DNA of 64,000 nucleotides from Coturnix japonica (Eukaryota > Chordata > Aves > Galliformes > Phasianidae). The translations under genes and the position numbers were made by a program. Numbering within the stretch: position 1 is the stretch's first letter; each line of letters opens with the position of its first letter. Below the pieces are notes generated by a model. The model was not told the origin of the DNA. It did not search any database and was given only the letters and a program-made list of their open reading frames with translations. The DNA lies in the NCBI RefSeq assembly GCF_001577835.2, contig NC_029529.1, forward strand, positions 8,000,157 through 8,064,156, read 5' to 3'. Shown one piece after another: positions 13,701 to 27,040 of this stretch.

Positions 13701-15825
13701 TCTGCACACAGGCCATTTTTTCAGAAAGAACAAAGGAGGAATTCATCCAATAACTTAACTGCAAATTATTTTCTCATGTGTAACAGAAGGACTTTCCACT
13801 GAGCTGTACCTCCTATGCAGAGATCCCAGAGTGCCATCACACAGTAATGCAGCAGTACAGCTATGCTGGGAGAGGAGAAAATTGCTCTGCTGTAGAAACT
13901 GAGAACAATGAATCCAAGTTAGACGCTAAAAAAAGCAACTAAAATAGCCTAAGTGATGAGTGACTGGAAATTGTGGCTTCCAGACAATGACAGCTCAAGA
14001 GATGGGGGAAAAAAAAGAGATTTTGCCCTTTCCCAGTTCAATTCAAGAAGCTGGGGTAGAGATTTCTACACTTTGACACACAAGAGCAAGCAAGCAAAAA
14101 CTATGAGGAGTTTCGCCTGTCACCCTGAAGTCTTTGTTACAGAGTTAAATAGATTTGTAAAATATTTTAAATGGGGATTTGGAATCCTATTTCTGCAGTT
14201 TCAGACGGTCCCAAACAAAACTCAGAGCCTTGCAGAAACCAGCACTCTCCCATCATCTTTCTGCAGAAATATTGAGCTCTGATCCCAAGGAAACCCCGAC
14301 CTTTCTCCTCATTTCCACATCGTGCCTGTGCCCCAGAGTACAGAAGGACACTGATACCTTCAAACCTGATCTGTTCTTCTCTTGTCTCTTCTCACATCCC
14401 ACAGGGTGTTTCTCCTGCTATTTTACATTGTGGCTTCAGCCATTTAATGCAACACACCAAAAGAATCAGAGGAAATTAATAATGGATAGGTTCAATTGTC
14501 TTAGTCCCAGAAAGAGACACAGCTTCAGCTTTCTTTATTTGAATAAAGGGAAAGTCTACTGGGGGCATCTCCTCAGAAGAGTCTCTTAAAGCACCAGAGG
14601 CACAACCTCCTCCTATTCCCACTTGGGAATTCCCACTACATTGTCCCCTCTCAGCTGAAGTACTTGGGGGTTACAGACTTTTTAGACATCAACGTACCCT
14701 ATTACCCACTGCTCTGCCCCATCAGCTGGGGATGGCACACAAATGGACAACCTGCCCAGACAACAAGCCCACCCACCACAAAATAAACCAAATACGACAA
14801 ATGAAATTCACTCTCTTCTCATGCAAACACATAGAATAAGAAGTTGGAAGGTCTCCAAACCAACCAGGTAAAGCTGCTTTGAGTCCCCTGCATACCAGTT
14901 GTGAACATCCCCAGGGCAAAGAGATGTCATGGCCACTCTGCACCACCCCATGATCTTGGTTTTACTTCATGTCAATGGAGAATTTCAGTGGTGGAAGCAT
15001 GCAGCCTGACAAGCAAACCAAGAGGGGGGGCAGGTGGGCCCTGAGCACCTCTGTGGCACTCTTAGCCAGTTTGGCAGTGAGTTGCGTAGAGGAGGGGACC
15101 CAACATGCTGCAAACACTGAACATAGCCTTAGACCAAGGAAAGCAGGTCATCCCAACACTCGTGGGTATCAGCTTTTAGAGTGCTGTCCGCCAAGCTTTC
15201 TTCTGCTCCTGCCCTGCAGAATATATACATTGGTGTGCAGGATGTCCACAGCCACCAGCAGCACTCAGCAAGAGTTTCCCATGGTCAGAAGAGTCCTACA
15301 CCTACAGGCATGCACCACCCAGCCCAAGGCATTTCAGCTGAGCAATTAACCCTCAGGAAGGGTTTTGCTCTTTTCAGCAGAGTCAAGGTTAAATGTCAGC
15401 AGACACGTCTTGTTTTCTGGGCTAGCCAGGACTGATGGCTGCACTTTGCTATGATACACACAGCACTGTGTGAAGGTACAGGTTACGACAGCTGTCAGTT
15501 ATAACAACCAAAAATAGCTATTTACAACTTCACCGAAGTCTCAGACAAAGAGAGACCTTAAAAATAGAGTTACAGCTGAGTCTCCCTACAAATAGAGGCT
15601 GTACAAGACAAGAATATAACAACTGTGCTCACAGCTAGAACTGTGCTATAAGCTGCTGGTCAGCAGCAGTACAAGCCACACCTGATGCAATTTTATTTCT
15701 AGTTTTGAGATTAGATGTTTTAGTTTTTGCTTGCATGGAGAAAGAGGTTTGTTTTCCCTCTGTGTTACTGAGGACTACTCACTATCTGACATAAGAAAGC
15801 AAACAGGAAATAGATGTAGTCAGTG
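4723..15825. other. Intergenic stretch, no gene seen
   Basis: No coding or RNA gene could be supported. Purine-rich low complexity occurs at about 6540-6585 and T-rich at 10305-10340. A possible regulatory cluster is at 15489-15595. Open frames of up to 140 codons (for example 12967-13392) show no domain, no codon bias and overlap frames on both strands, as expected by chance. Confidence 0.6.
15489..15595. promoter_or_regulatory. Possible enhancer: E-boxes with MEF2-type sites
   Basis: Within 107 bases there are two CAGCTG E-boxes (15489-15494 and 15573-15578), one exact MEF2 consensus TTAAAAATAG (15558-15567) and two close relatives, CCAAAAATAG (15508-15517) and CTACAAATAG (15586-15595). 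The first of these is one base from a CArG box. This combination is typical of myogenic enhancers. Motif presence is seen; function is inference. Confidence 0.3.
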
Positions 15826-16288
15826 TTAACATGGATTAACTGAGGAGAATCATGCTTGACCAACCTGGTAGCCTTCTATGGTGTCATGACGAGATGGGTA
15901 GATGAAGGCAGAGCAGTGGACTCAAGTGCATGCCTTGACTTCAGCAAGGCTTTTAATACTGTTTCCTGCAACATCCTCCTAGGTAAGCTTAGGAATTGTG
16001 CGATAGAGGAGCAGACATTGAAGTAGACTAAGAACTGGCTGTCTGGTGGAGCTCAGAGGGCTGTGATCATCAGCACAGAACCTATTTGGATGAACCCTCA
16101 ACAAATTGGCTGATGCTACACAGCCGGGAGGAGTGACTGACACACGAGAATGCTGTGCTGCCATTCAGTGAGATCTGGACAGGTTGGAGAGTTGGGCAGA
16201 GAGGAACCTTATGAGGTTCAACAAGGGCAAGTGTAGAGTCCTACACATGGGCAGGAGTCAAGAGGACAGGGCCAGAGGGGGTCCAAAC
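15826..16288 (+). mobile_element. CR1 LINE reverse transcriptase fragment with internal deletion
   Basis: Sense reading gives CR1-like pieces. 'CLTNLVAFYDVMTRWVDEGR'-type sequence leads into LDFSKAFNTVS near 15940, then there is a jump to [20 protein letters not shown] near 16180. The intervening part that normally holds GVPQGSVLGP and FADDT is missing, so the copy carries an internal deletion besides truncation at both ends and several stops. Confidence 0.85.
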
Positions 16289-19200
16289 ACATTGCTATCC
16301 CCTGAAGAGTCTAAATCTAACTAAAACTCCAAGATCTCCAGTGTCAGGCATAAAATGAAGCTTGCATGGAAGTTTATTCATCTAAAAATTCATCCTTATA
16401 TTTAGCTTACTTGAAAAAAAAAAATACTTAACTAGCATATCACATCAAAGGATCGTTATGTTTTTAGCGAAGTTAAAACTTCAGAGGAGAATGTTCTGTA
16501 GTTTTAATCACCTACACCAGTTCTAAGTTCTACAGTATAAACAAAACACATTTTAATTGTGCCATATAAATTAACTCCACGTACAAAAGAGAAATCAAGT
16601 ACTTTAATTAAGATTTGTGTGGTAGAAATATCCTCATCTAGGCTAGCTCAAGGAAAGCACTTTCAAGACTTGAAAAATTATTTTCATTATCTCCACGTAG
16701 GCAGAATGTCTTTGAAATGGGCGTTGTGGAGGGACAATGTGCTGCTCCAGTGATTCAGGACGCCCTCTGCACTTTGCAGAAGCAGTGAGCCTTCAGGTCT
16801 CACTTCCCCTTGGCTCCTCTGCACCTGGACAGCCATCTCACTCAGCCTCCAGCCCTTCTCCCCACCCTGCTTCCCACTGTGGTCAGCCCTGCATACCTCC
16901 CCTATCTCTCACTGAACTTACTCATGGCCAAAGTCTGCTGATGTACACCAGTGAGGAATATTGATGTCCTTAACTCCTCATGGCTGCAGGAAGAGGAGAC
17001 CATGGCACAACTCACTGAGTGTCTTCATAAGAATGCTGCAGCTGCATTCAGCTACACCCAGCCCCTCTCTCAGCCCTTCATCCACACACATCAGAACTTA
17101 CCTTCCATGGAGGCATCTAAGAAGCTCACTTACTAATTTGTCACTAATCCCACTGGAACTCAGTTTTTGTTCCAGCAGAGCTCCCAAACCACCTTAAACC
17201 TTAGCTTATATTCTTACATTGTCATCACCTAATATTGTCAGCTCAAAAATAAACCCAGGGATTTTCTGATGAGCTACCACTGGATTTTCTTAGAAACAAA
17301 GCACAATTGCCATCTGTAGCCCAAAATATTCCATAGATTGCAAAAAACAAAACAAAAAAACCTCAAATTCAGGCCCAGTCTAGATCCCAGAACTGCTGCT
17401 CAAGAAAGGTGCTCTCAGTGGCTGCTTAAAAGCAGAGTAAGCTTCGGTTGTCACACAATCAGCACAGCCAATTGAATCAGAGAAGTATATTTATGTGCCT
17501 AGCGAGTTTGAATCTGCAGGAAAACCTGCTGGGAGTGATTTGAAAAGACTAATGAGACTTCTCCCATCACCAGCCGGGTATACGCTCCTTTAAAGGTTTA
17601 TGAGCATGTCATTTAGTTTCACTACAGCTTTTGCAAAATCATTAATGAACTTGCAAAAACAATTAGAGAGATAAAGGGGCAAGAAATGCATGTGTTAGCT
17701 TGAAACCTGTGATGATACGGAATAGGTGAAGCAGAGAAGAACATACTGCTTTGAAAGCATCAGACACAAGATCCTGATGTTTTACGCCTGTTAATATTAT
17801 CATCCCTATTTTCACTCCTGCTAATCCTAATGTGGAAACACATCTTTGTGGAGCACAGTCCTGGAGCCTCCATTGCTTGTTGAAACAAGAAGGATGGCAG
17901 AACAACCTCACCAGAGTAAACAGAAGATGCAAGTATCAGGCCATGTGAAATGCATCTCATTAATATCTGCATGAACTGAATGGGAAAGGCACAAACATTG
18001 TACAGACTGGGTGTGACTCTGATCCTTAGAAGGTACCTTTGAAGAACTCCCAGCCAAGTCAGCTCCACGTGGCAAAAGAAAAGTCAACATTCAAGAAGAT
18101 AACGTACCAAGAATCAAAGAAGTCTTTTCTTACTTTGGGTGCTCACGGGCTATTTTGGCTGGGAGAATCGCTACACAACACAGCTACTGAATACACTGAC
18201 TTTTTCTTTCCTTAGAAAAGCATTTTTTCCTTTTCTGAAAAAGGGAAAATGACAAGTGGGAATGGGCAACAAGAAAGTACATCTCTAACCCTGTTCTTCT
18301 GTGGGATGACACATTCCCACTCAACAAGCAAAGGCAGCTCTTCAGCAGCACAAGTCACCCATTACTTCAGGGACCACAATCTGCCTAAATCACAGCCCTG
18401 AGTACCAGCCCATCCTTGAGGGGCAGAGGGCTTCCTGGGCAGCAGGAAAGGGCTTCCTGGAGTGGATGGAGGCACAGGACTGAACTGCAAGGTCCTGCCA
18501 GATGCACAGCAAGGTCCCGAGCTGCACAGGGGCTGCCACACATACACATTTCTCCTCTGCAATACTATGCTCTTAGCCCTGTGCAATGGGGTACAATTCA
18601 CTGCACTTGCATACAAGTGATTTCTCTAGTTTCTCTGATCAGTTTCCTAAAGCTCGCAGACAAACAAGTGTTAATTTAGAAAACGGACACTGTAAGCCTT
18701 AGAAACATGCAGGTTTGGTCAGCTATATGGCAAAAATATAGCTCATTTAGGTCAAAACCAATGTCAGTTCTGGATTATTTACAGGCTACAATTCAGGATT
18801 AAATGCAAAAGAAATTTGCTGCCTCTAGGAAAATCTGAAAACAAGTCCCTTCTCCTCTGCACATTAATGACCCGTAACTGGCAAATAGTATCACAATAGT
18901 CTGTCCCATTGCAGCCTGATGAGTTAGGTAATGTCTGGAAAGCATTTGGACATCAGAAAGGGGAATGTTTTCTGTGTGGTTTCACTCGTTATGTAACTAA
19001 GTCACATTCAGAAATAGAGCTTGGCTGCCTCAGTCATGCCATCACTTATATGTGATTTAACCTACGTGCTGGGCTCTCTCTTCTAGTAGCTATGGATAGT
19101 TCCAGTTTGGGCTCAGAATGCCAAAGTCTGGGACAAATACAGAGAGCTCCTGGCTGCGAGGCAGGCCATCCTGGAGAAAAGAAACACATACAAATGGCTC

Positions 19201-22200
19201 AGAGTCAGCTCACATAGAGGAAAAAAAAGCAGGATGTCTGCCATCCCCTACACCCACGCTAACTGGATTGGACCGAGCAGGACTGGTCCACAGCCCAGAA
19301 AAAGTACTAGAAAACTTGGCTATGACTTCAGTCAATTTGAACCACGCTCAGCAAGTCACAGGTTTTAGTTGGTATGAAATGATAGCTAGAGCCTTCTGCT
19401 TCCAAGTACAGCTGTACTGCACCTTTTGCTGCAGTGACCGTCATCTTGCACAAACCACCCTGTGCATACCAGCAGACTGCAAATGCCTGCTGTCACTCCA
19501 TAAATCTGCTCACTCCAGTATCTGCTCCACTGTATCAGAATCTGGTCCAGCCCCTGTGCTTAGCAGGGAAAACTGTATTTAAAGGTTCTACAGAACAGTC
19601 ATTCCTCCTTTCCACAACACGTTCTAGTCTTAATTGCTTTGTTTGGATTCTTCTCTCATCTCTCAAACATTTCTGATGGGAATAAAACACACAGTAGATG
19701 ACAACTTTCAAGTCATTTTCATGTCACGTCTGATAGCTGCCGTAAGAAGGTTACTGATACTGCTATTAATTCTTTAATTTCAATTTTCCCTGTACATTCC
19801 TGCCCCCAGCAAACCCTCACCATGAAATTATTTCTGAACTGTTTCCAGTCTGTTCCTGATGTTGCTCTCAGAATGATCTAAAGACAGATAATACAGCTGT
19901 CATTTCTCAAGGCTCCCCTGCCATGCTTTGATAAAACCCAAATCATGGCTTTGATGGTGCCAGATTTTACAAGCCTATTAAGCTGTCTCTGCCAAGTGAT
20001 GGTTTTCTCTTTACAAGCTGTGGGCTGACACAGGGTTTCCAAGCTCCAAAACATTTAACATCCCATCTTCACCCAACAGCCTGAGTTTTTTTTCAATCTG
20101 ACTGCCCATTATACCAGCAGATTCAGCATAGCCACAAGGAGCAATTACCTTATTTGTCCACAAACAGGATGATGATGAGAAATATTTGCATTTAAATAGG
20201 AAAACAAACCCTGTTAGTGAAGATACCCTGCATTCCCATTCTGATTTCTGCTTCTATTTCCCCCTCCCACCTTATTTTTTCCTCCTCTGACAGATCTCCA
20301 TCCACCAAAGCATTCAGCACTTAGTTTGGTCTCTCCTAAATGTGATAGATTAGAAACTCAACCCGTGTCCAAACACTGCATGAAAATCCCACCAGCTTCA
20401 ATGAGCCTCAGCCACATGCAGACAGTAAAGGAAGTGGAACAGGTGGGATGAATGAGTTGTTCTCCATTCCAGCACTGTTTCATAACAGTCAGACACTTGC
20501 TGTTCTGATGTGAAAACTGGGTCTTGTGGGTGGTAGCTATCCTTCTCCAGTCCTCCCAGATTTTGCTCATGTGTGTCACGCTGCACAGGTGAGCAGACAT
20601 TAATTGTTAATTAAACAATGACTCACTTTCAGAGTTTCCACAGGGTTAACCAACTCTTGTGTTAAATAGCCAAATAATATCGTTCAGAGTGAAAGAAATA
20701 TTCATCACAGACAGCAATGGCTCTTATAGCCAACAGCACAGCCTGCCCATGGCAGATGGCAGCTCTGAATCAGTCAGCAGCTTCTCTCTGTAAGCGCTCA
20801 CACACCTAGAGAGAGCCATCTCTATTGCCTTCATGGTAGGTATCAGACCCAGCTTCCCCTCCACATTCCCATCCCCACCTTCTATCTTGCTAGTACAAAA
20901 TCCCAACAAAATGAGTGATCCCAACACAAGCAGTTCTTGTTTCCTCACCCTGCTGAAGCCCAGCCAAGCCTGAAGCTAGCAGGAAATTTTCTCATGTTGA
21001 CAAAGGACAATTAAGTTGTAAGCGTATGGTTTTGAAACAGGGGTCAGAGGGAGAACATTCTTACTTCTGTGAGCACTAATAATGTACAGACAAGTGACCT
21101 GGTAGCAAACAGCAACCTGGCAAGCTGTGCTAATGTGCACAGACCCAGCTGCACTGTGAGCACACTGCTTCATGGGATTATTGCAAGGCTGCAGATTTGG
21201 GAACCAAAAACATAGTTACATTTACAAGACAGAAAACAATGATTCACAGAAGCAAAGACCATGGAAACAATTCTTACTTAAGCTCTCTGAGGTACTGATG
21301 CCAGTCTTACATGGCTGAAAGTTGGGCAGCATGAGGGCAATGTCACTTTGCATGAAGACCTGAGAAGTCCCCAGGAGAACTGCTCCCAGAGCAAAGAGCC
21401 AGATATCAGAGCGTGAGGGGACACAGAAATGAGCTTAAACAAAAGCCAAAAGAAAACCAGGGCCTGAAGAACAATTTCTGCAGAGGCAGACATGAGAATT
21501 TGATGTGTCTGAACAAAACAAAGGGAGAACTCAATTGATACTCACAGGTACTTGCACACAGAAGAGATAGCCAAGAGTAAGCCTCATCAAAACAGGACCC
21601 AATGGGCAGAAACTGAAGTCACATACATTAAGCCTTGAAATAAAAACTTGTTTACCACAAGTGAGAGTAATTAAACCACTGAAATAGCTTCCCTGGGGAA
21701 ATGGCAGGCTTCCCCACCAGGAAGTATATCGCTGCCGGGTGATATACTTTAATCTTCTTAATCTGTCCCTGCATCCAAGCATACCAAACAGACATACTGC
21801 ACTAGTCCCCTCCCACACAGCCTGCCTAGGGGGTAAATGCCTTTGGCTTACATCTGCCCTGCTGGAAACCAAGAGCCTGAAGCCAAGGAGAGCTCTGTCC
21901 CAGGCCAAGGGTTGGCTCTCACCCCCCTGGCAGGCTCTATGGAAACCAGGGGACCTCCAGACCACACCAGGCTCAGAACTCCTCAGCTCCTGGCAAACTC
22001 CCAGAGCAATTTCCATCTCCACACAGGGAGTATTGGCTCAGCCATCCAACAGTTCCTCCGCATTTCAAAGTTCTCCAGTCTTTCTCCTGCCCCCATAATT
22101 CCTTCTCCAAGCAAAGTCTGAGTTTATATGCAGAAACAGAACCTGCTTATTTTAATCATATTCTAGTCCAAAAAAGAATGACAGCTGTAATGCTATAACG

Positions 22201-25200
22201 TGATGGAAAGTGCAGCAGTGACAGCATAGTAGCAAATTCTGAGGCTACAGCAAGTGAGGATGTGCTCAGTGCAGCAGCCATGGACACAGAAACAAAGGAA
22301 AAGAAATTTACTCACCTTTAAAAGGCCTCGCATACAGAGGGGCTTCCAGCAAGACCCCCTTGCCTCCACTGCCAACCCTTAAATGAGGGCTGGAAAGGGG
22401 TAGATCCTTACTCCACTCCTCCCAGTCACTCAGATGCATTGCACACACCTGAGCTCCCCTGGCCTGGCCCTGCCTCCCCACCAGGCGCTCAATCACTGCT
22501 TCAAGCTGTGACTCAGCATTTCAGCTACAACAGCCCACCTCATCAAGGATCTTCCAGCAGCATGCAATGAGCAGAGCTCACCTACAAGGCTGTCAACTAG
22601 GTTCCTTCAGCTCTGCAGTTGCAGAAAACATCCAGAACTATGAACAGGCAAGGGGATAGGAGAGGCTGAAACAGCCACTCGTATCATGTACTGCTAACCT
22701 GCTTGGTTCCTTACAGGCCAGTACTCTCTGCCTGTGTCACAGCATAGACTCTGCAATGGCACTGAGGAAGATAAGCCCATCTCTGGGACCATGCTTCCCA
22801 AATGAGTACGTAGGGCAGCAGACCAGAAGCCTGTACAATGGCTAGCAGAAGCAATTTGCTCTCAATGCAAGAGTCAGGCACGTAGCTCACTCTGAATTCT
22901 TCCCAGGCTTTCCAGATGTGGAAGAAGCCAGTTAAACAACTAAACAACATTGCTTGCCCACTTGCTTTTCCATTCATTAAACATGTCTCCAAACAAGAGA
23001 CTTTGCTGCAGCATACACAACAGTCATATTTGTGCTTGCCTCCACGTTGCTGACTCCAGTAACCACTTTAAGATGGCAAGAAAACCAAGTTATGTGGCAG
23101 TAATTTTCCAGCATGAAGGGATGAGGTCAGTATCTGCCTATTCTACTTTAGATTTTCCAGAGCAAGCATGAGCCATTTCTTTTTATGCACTGCAGAACTT
23201 TTAAAGCATACAGTAGGTTGTTTCTTAACGAGCTGGAACATCTTGCTTGATGAGATCTCTGCTCAAATTGTTATTTCCCTCCAGCTGGGTCAGGGCTCTC
23301 TGACTTTGGCACAACAAGAAAAGCACACACATTTTCTGTGATTTAAGTATTGAGAAGACTCAAACGTCCACGTGGCAGAAGCAGTGCTCAGACATCCACC
23401 CCATTCCAGCAGGTTGCTTCCCCTTCCTACCACCGTCCAGAATTGGACATTCCCCTTCCTCCACCAGATTACCCCCAATTTCAGGCGGGCAGATCCAGCT
23501 GTCATCCTTGCACTTGGCTACACAGGTAATTTTCCCATCTGACCCACCAGACAACGTGACAGAAACAGGCGGCATCTTAGAACATATGCAACATGTGCAC
23601 AAGGTACATGGTGCAAATGCCTTTCTCAGTAACAACCACCTGCATGCAACACAGCCCTGGTGCAAATGTTGCTGTCAGATAAATTCACCAGCCACGACTA
23701 ATGGATCCTTTTTAAGCACCTGGCCAACTTGCAGTTACTTGCTTTTGCAGCACCTCCAGCTTCACAACAAATGCTGCTGCTTAAATATACATATACTTTA
23801 CAAATAGCCATGTAGGGCTTTTATTCTTCAAAGGAAATTCCCAGTGAGGCCACTGTTTCCACTCCACTACTCTCATTCCACTGACACCAGGTGTCCACCA
23901 TCCCCAGCACACACCAAGCAGCAGATGTGTGGCAGAATATACCGCACAATCTGTTAGAAAACAAAAATAATCCTGCCTGAACTCATGACTAAACAGGTTT
24001 AATTATGACTATGATCTGACAGAAAGAATTTCCCATTTAAGCCTTTCAAAGCACACTCCCAAACATAGACAAGGACCCCAGCAAATGTACCCTCACACCA
24101 CCCCTGCTGGGTGCAGCAAAATCCATTTTACAGAGAACCCATTTACCAGATTTCACATCTCTACCACGCATTCATGCTTCTTGCTTTAAATAAAGATTGC
24201 AAAAAGCTAGCAGCTGCAACAGTTGCTATTTCACACAAAGCCAAGGGCAGACTCTGCCCAGGCCAACAAACACCGCCCTTATGCTACATTAAGTTCATAA
24301 AGAGGGCAAGCCCCAGTCCTCCCTACAGTTTGATACCCACCAGTCCTCAATGTACACCAGGTACAAGTCCAGCCCATTGGCTGCTAAGGGCCCAACCACC
24401 ACCATTGAACCTTCCAACCACCATTACAAGGTGAACTTCTCTTGAGGACTGCCTTCAATGACAGGTCTAGAACCTCAATGTTTACCACCATTTGTACACA
24501 CTTTATTATTACTACTTTAAGAACTCCATGCACATAAGCAGAGTCAGCCCTAAATCAATGCACACAATCAAACTACAGATGAAATTGGAAGAAATGTTTC
24601 CTTGAAGGACAGTTTCTTTCTTCTACAGGAGACGGAACAGCTGGGGTTACATTCTCAGTGATCCTGAGCTTCCTTTTGCTGCTGCTGAACAATCACCCCA
24701 TGTATTTTGGTAGGTGCTCATGCAGAGCCATTGTTTCCATTGTCAGCACACAGTCCTTTGGGAAGGGTTACCATGGGTTTACCCAGGCAGCACAGCACCA
24801 ATTATTTCCCCTTGGGACACATAAAGCGTTCACCAAACTTCCTCTCCATAACTTCAAACCATTAGCAAAGGCAGTGTAAAAATTCAGGTGGCAAGTTACA
24901 TCCCTAAATATGAAACACCAGCTTTCAGATACCGCGCAGCAGATGGACCTATCTTATATTCCAGCAGTTTATCCTACAGGGCAGGTACTCCTGCATGTGT
25001 ATACCTGTAATTGTAACTTCAAACTGAACATCCCACCTTTAATCCCACCCTTCTGCAGAACAGTGTAAGCGGGAGCCCCCCCACTGTGTGACCTCTGCCT
25101 ATTGTCTATAGTGATATTTACAGATGCTTTAGTCTCCCCTGCTCTGTGGGCCGGTTCCCAAAGCCTTTTCATATTTGAAACATGTCAAGAAAATAGAAAC

Positions 25201-26779
25201 GCTGACAGGGAAACTAATTCAAGCATCGAGGGACCAAACTACCATTAAAAAACTAATGCACACAGGAACACATACTAATGTGCCAAGGAACGGTAGCCAA
25301 TCTGAGAAAGAATAGGTAATTTTCTTCTGTCTCCCACTCTTTTTATGGTTCATATTACCTGTCATAAGCAGCTACTGCAGAGCCCATATTGAAGCAGGAA
25401 GGAAAGGAGGGGGGAGCTCAGCATACGCTACAAGACATTCACCCTCAAACTCTGCCCATCAAAGGGAATTTAATGTCCAGACATCTACCATTTAAGAAAT
25501 AAAGTAAAATGGTGAGAATAGACTGCAAAATGCCTTTTCTGCCATTATACTCACTACTGAGGGAAAACATTTTTGATGGGGTGACCTTTGCATCGAGCTG
25601 TGTTCATACTGAAATGCATTTTGCCGGCCACGAAAAAAGCAGCTCCTTCTGACAGCTGAACTCAATACACAGGGAGTATTTAAGAGAAGCTGCTTTACAA
25701 ACAGCAGGTGGCAGATAACAATAGCTTTAGTCTTCTATACTGGTAATGATAGGGAAAATAAAAAATTATCTGCATTAGTCACAGTGTGCTTGATACTATA
25801 ACAGAGACGAGGTTCTTCTTGTCTTCTTTCCCACATTTTATCAAGGCATTGCCTTAATTCCATCATATGCACACACTTCCGTTTACACTTTCATCTGTTC
25901 CCAAATCTATCTCCCCATGGTTTAGCTCAGCCCTAAATACATTACATATTTACATACGTTAAATGCAGTGGAGCTGTGGGAGAGCTTTACGATGCCTTAC
26001 AGATCAGGGTACAAACCTAAATCCATGGACTGAGAAGGAAAGCAGAAAAAAAACAAGCCCTTTCACAAGATTATTTTCACTCCAAACCTGACCTATTGCC
26101 TCACAGCAGTGCCCCCAATGGGCACAGGAGGGCAGGACAGTGACAGAGCCCAGACTAAGCTGTTCATAGCCCTCTGGAGACATCGGTTTCAATGTTCCCT
26201 CTCAGGGCTGGCAGTCTTGGGGCAATCCAGCCCTTGTGAGCCCAAGGAGGGCACAAAGACGGAGCTGTGTCCATGAGCACCCCACACGAAGCCTTCCAAC
26301 AAGGCTGCCACTGTGCACCCCGTTACCACCCCACCCCAAAGGGAAAAGGGCCCCTCACTCACCTCATACTCCACAGGCAAAACCCAGCCAGCAGCTGCCA
26401 TGCAGGTCACCTTCAGCCCACCAGGACGTGCTGGGCCCAGCACAGCTGTGAGCAGCCCCAGCTGGGGCTGGGCTGGCCGCCATCTTAGGTGGAGACCCTC
26501 AGCAGCACGGCCATGTCCGTTTGCTGCAGGGATATCTAATTCCTCCAAAAATACTCCCCCAAACTGCACCTTCCTTCTTGCAATGGCTCAGTGTTCAATA
26601 AGAAAAAGCACGCAGCCCTCCTGGTAGTGGCCATGTGGCTCATGCAGGGCTCGGTGTGGAGGAAGCTGAGCTGCCGTGTGAACAGGAGGTATGAAATCCA
26701 TGATTGCAGCTCAGCAAAGGAAGAGAGCCCAAAATGGTGGAAGCTGCGCTGTGACTGCAGCAGGACGAGGGCCTGGGGG
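16289..26779. other. Intergenic stretch, no recognised gene
   Basis: No recognised gene. The stretch 17430-17700 is AT-rich, free of repeats and rich in TAAT-type homeobox core motifs, and might be conserved non-coding DNA. A splice-site-bounded open segment is at 24629-24709. Longer open frames at 19118-19582 (plus) and 21531-22022 (minus) have no family likeness. Confidence 0.55.
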
Positions 26780-27040
26780 GCAGGTCATGCCTCTCCAGAG
26801 CTCTCTGCAGGGCCTTCCTACATGCAGGCAGATTCCCTCCCAAATCAGTGTCATCTGCAAACTTAATGAGGGTGCACTCAGTCCCACTGCATCTAGATTA
26901 GCAGTACAGATATTAAACAGGATGGGCCCCAATACTGACCCCTTGGGAGCACCACTGGTGTCAGTCACCAGCTGGATTTGCTTCCATTCAGCACTGCTGT
27001 CTGGACTCAGCCCTGCAGCAGGTCCATACCCAGCTTCCTC
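26780..27040 (-). mobile_element. CR1 LINE reverse transcriptase fragment
   Basis: On the minus strand the frame reads DTSGAPKGSVLGPILFNI, close to the CR1 reverse transcriptase motif TSGVPQGSVLGPVLFN. After a frame change it reads ECTLIKFADDTDLGGNL, which contains the catalytic FADDT motif. It continues into ALQRALERHD, the following helix. It lacks both ends and has at least one frameshift, so it is inactive. The 200-codon plus-strand open frame over this region is its antisense shadow. Confidence 0.88.

Noticed and set aside
14830-14950. Possible CR1 3' end on the minus strand ('agaataagaagttggaaggt')
   Set aside because: Only about 20 bases resemble the CR1 terminus and the sequence after it does not follow the element.
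19118-19582. 154-codon plus-strand frame
   Set aside because: No domain, no codon bias and no recognisable homologue. It overlaps other frames and lies in sequence with no other gene signs.
21531-22022. 163-codon minus-strand frame
   Set aside because: Overlaps two long plus-strand frames in the same GC-rich stretch. Composition explains all three, and no family likeness is seen.
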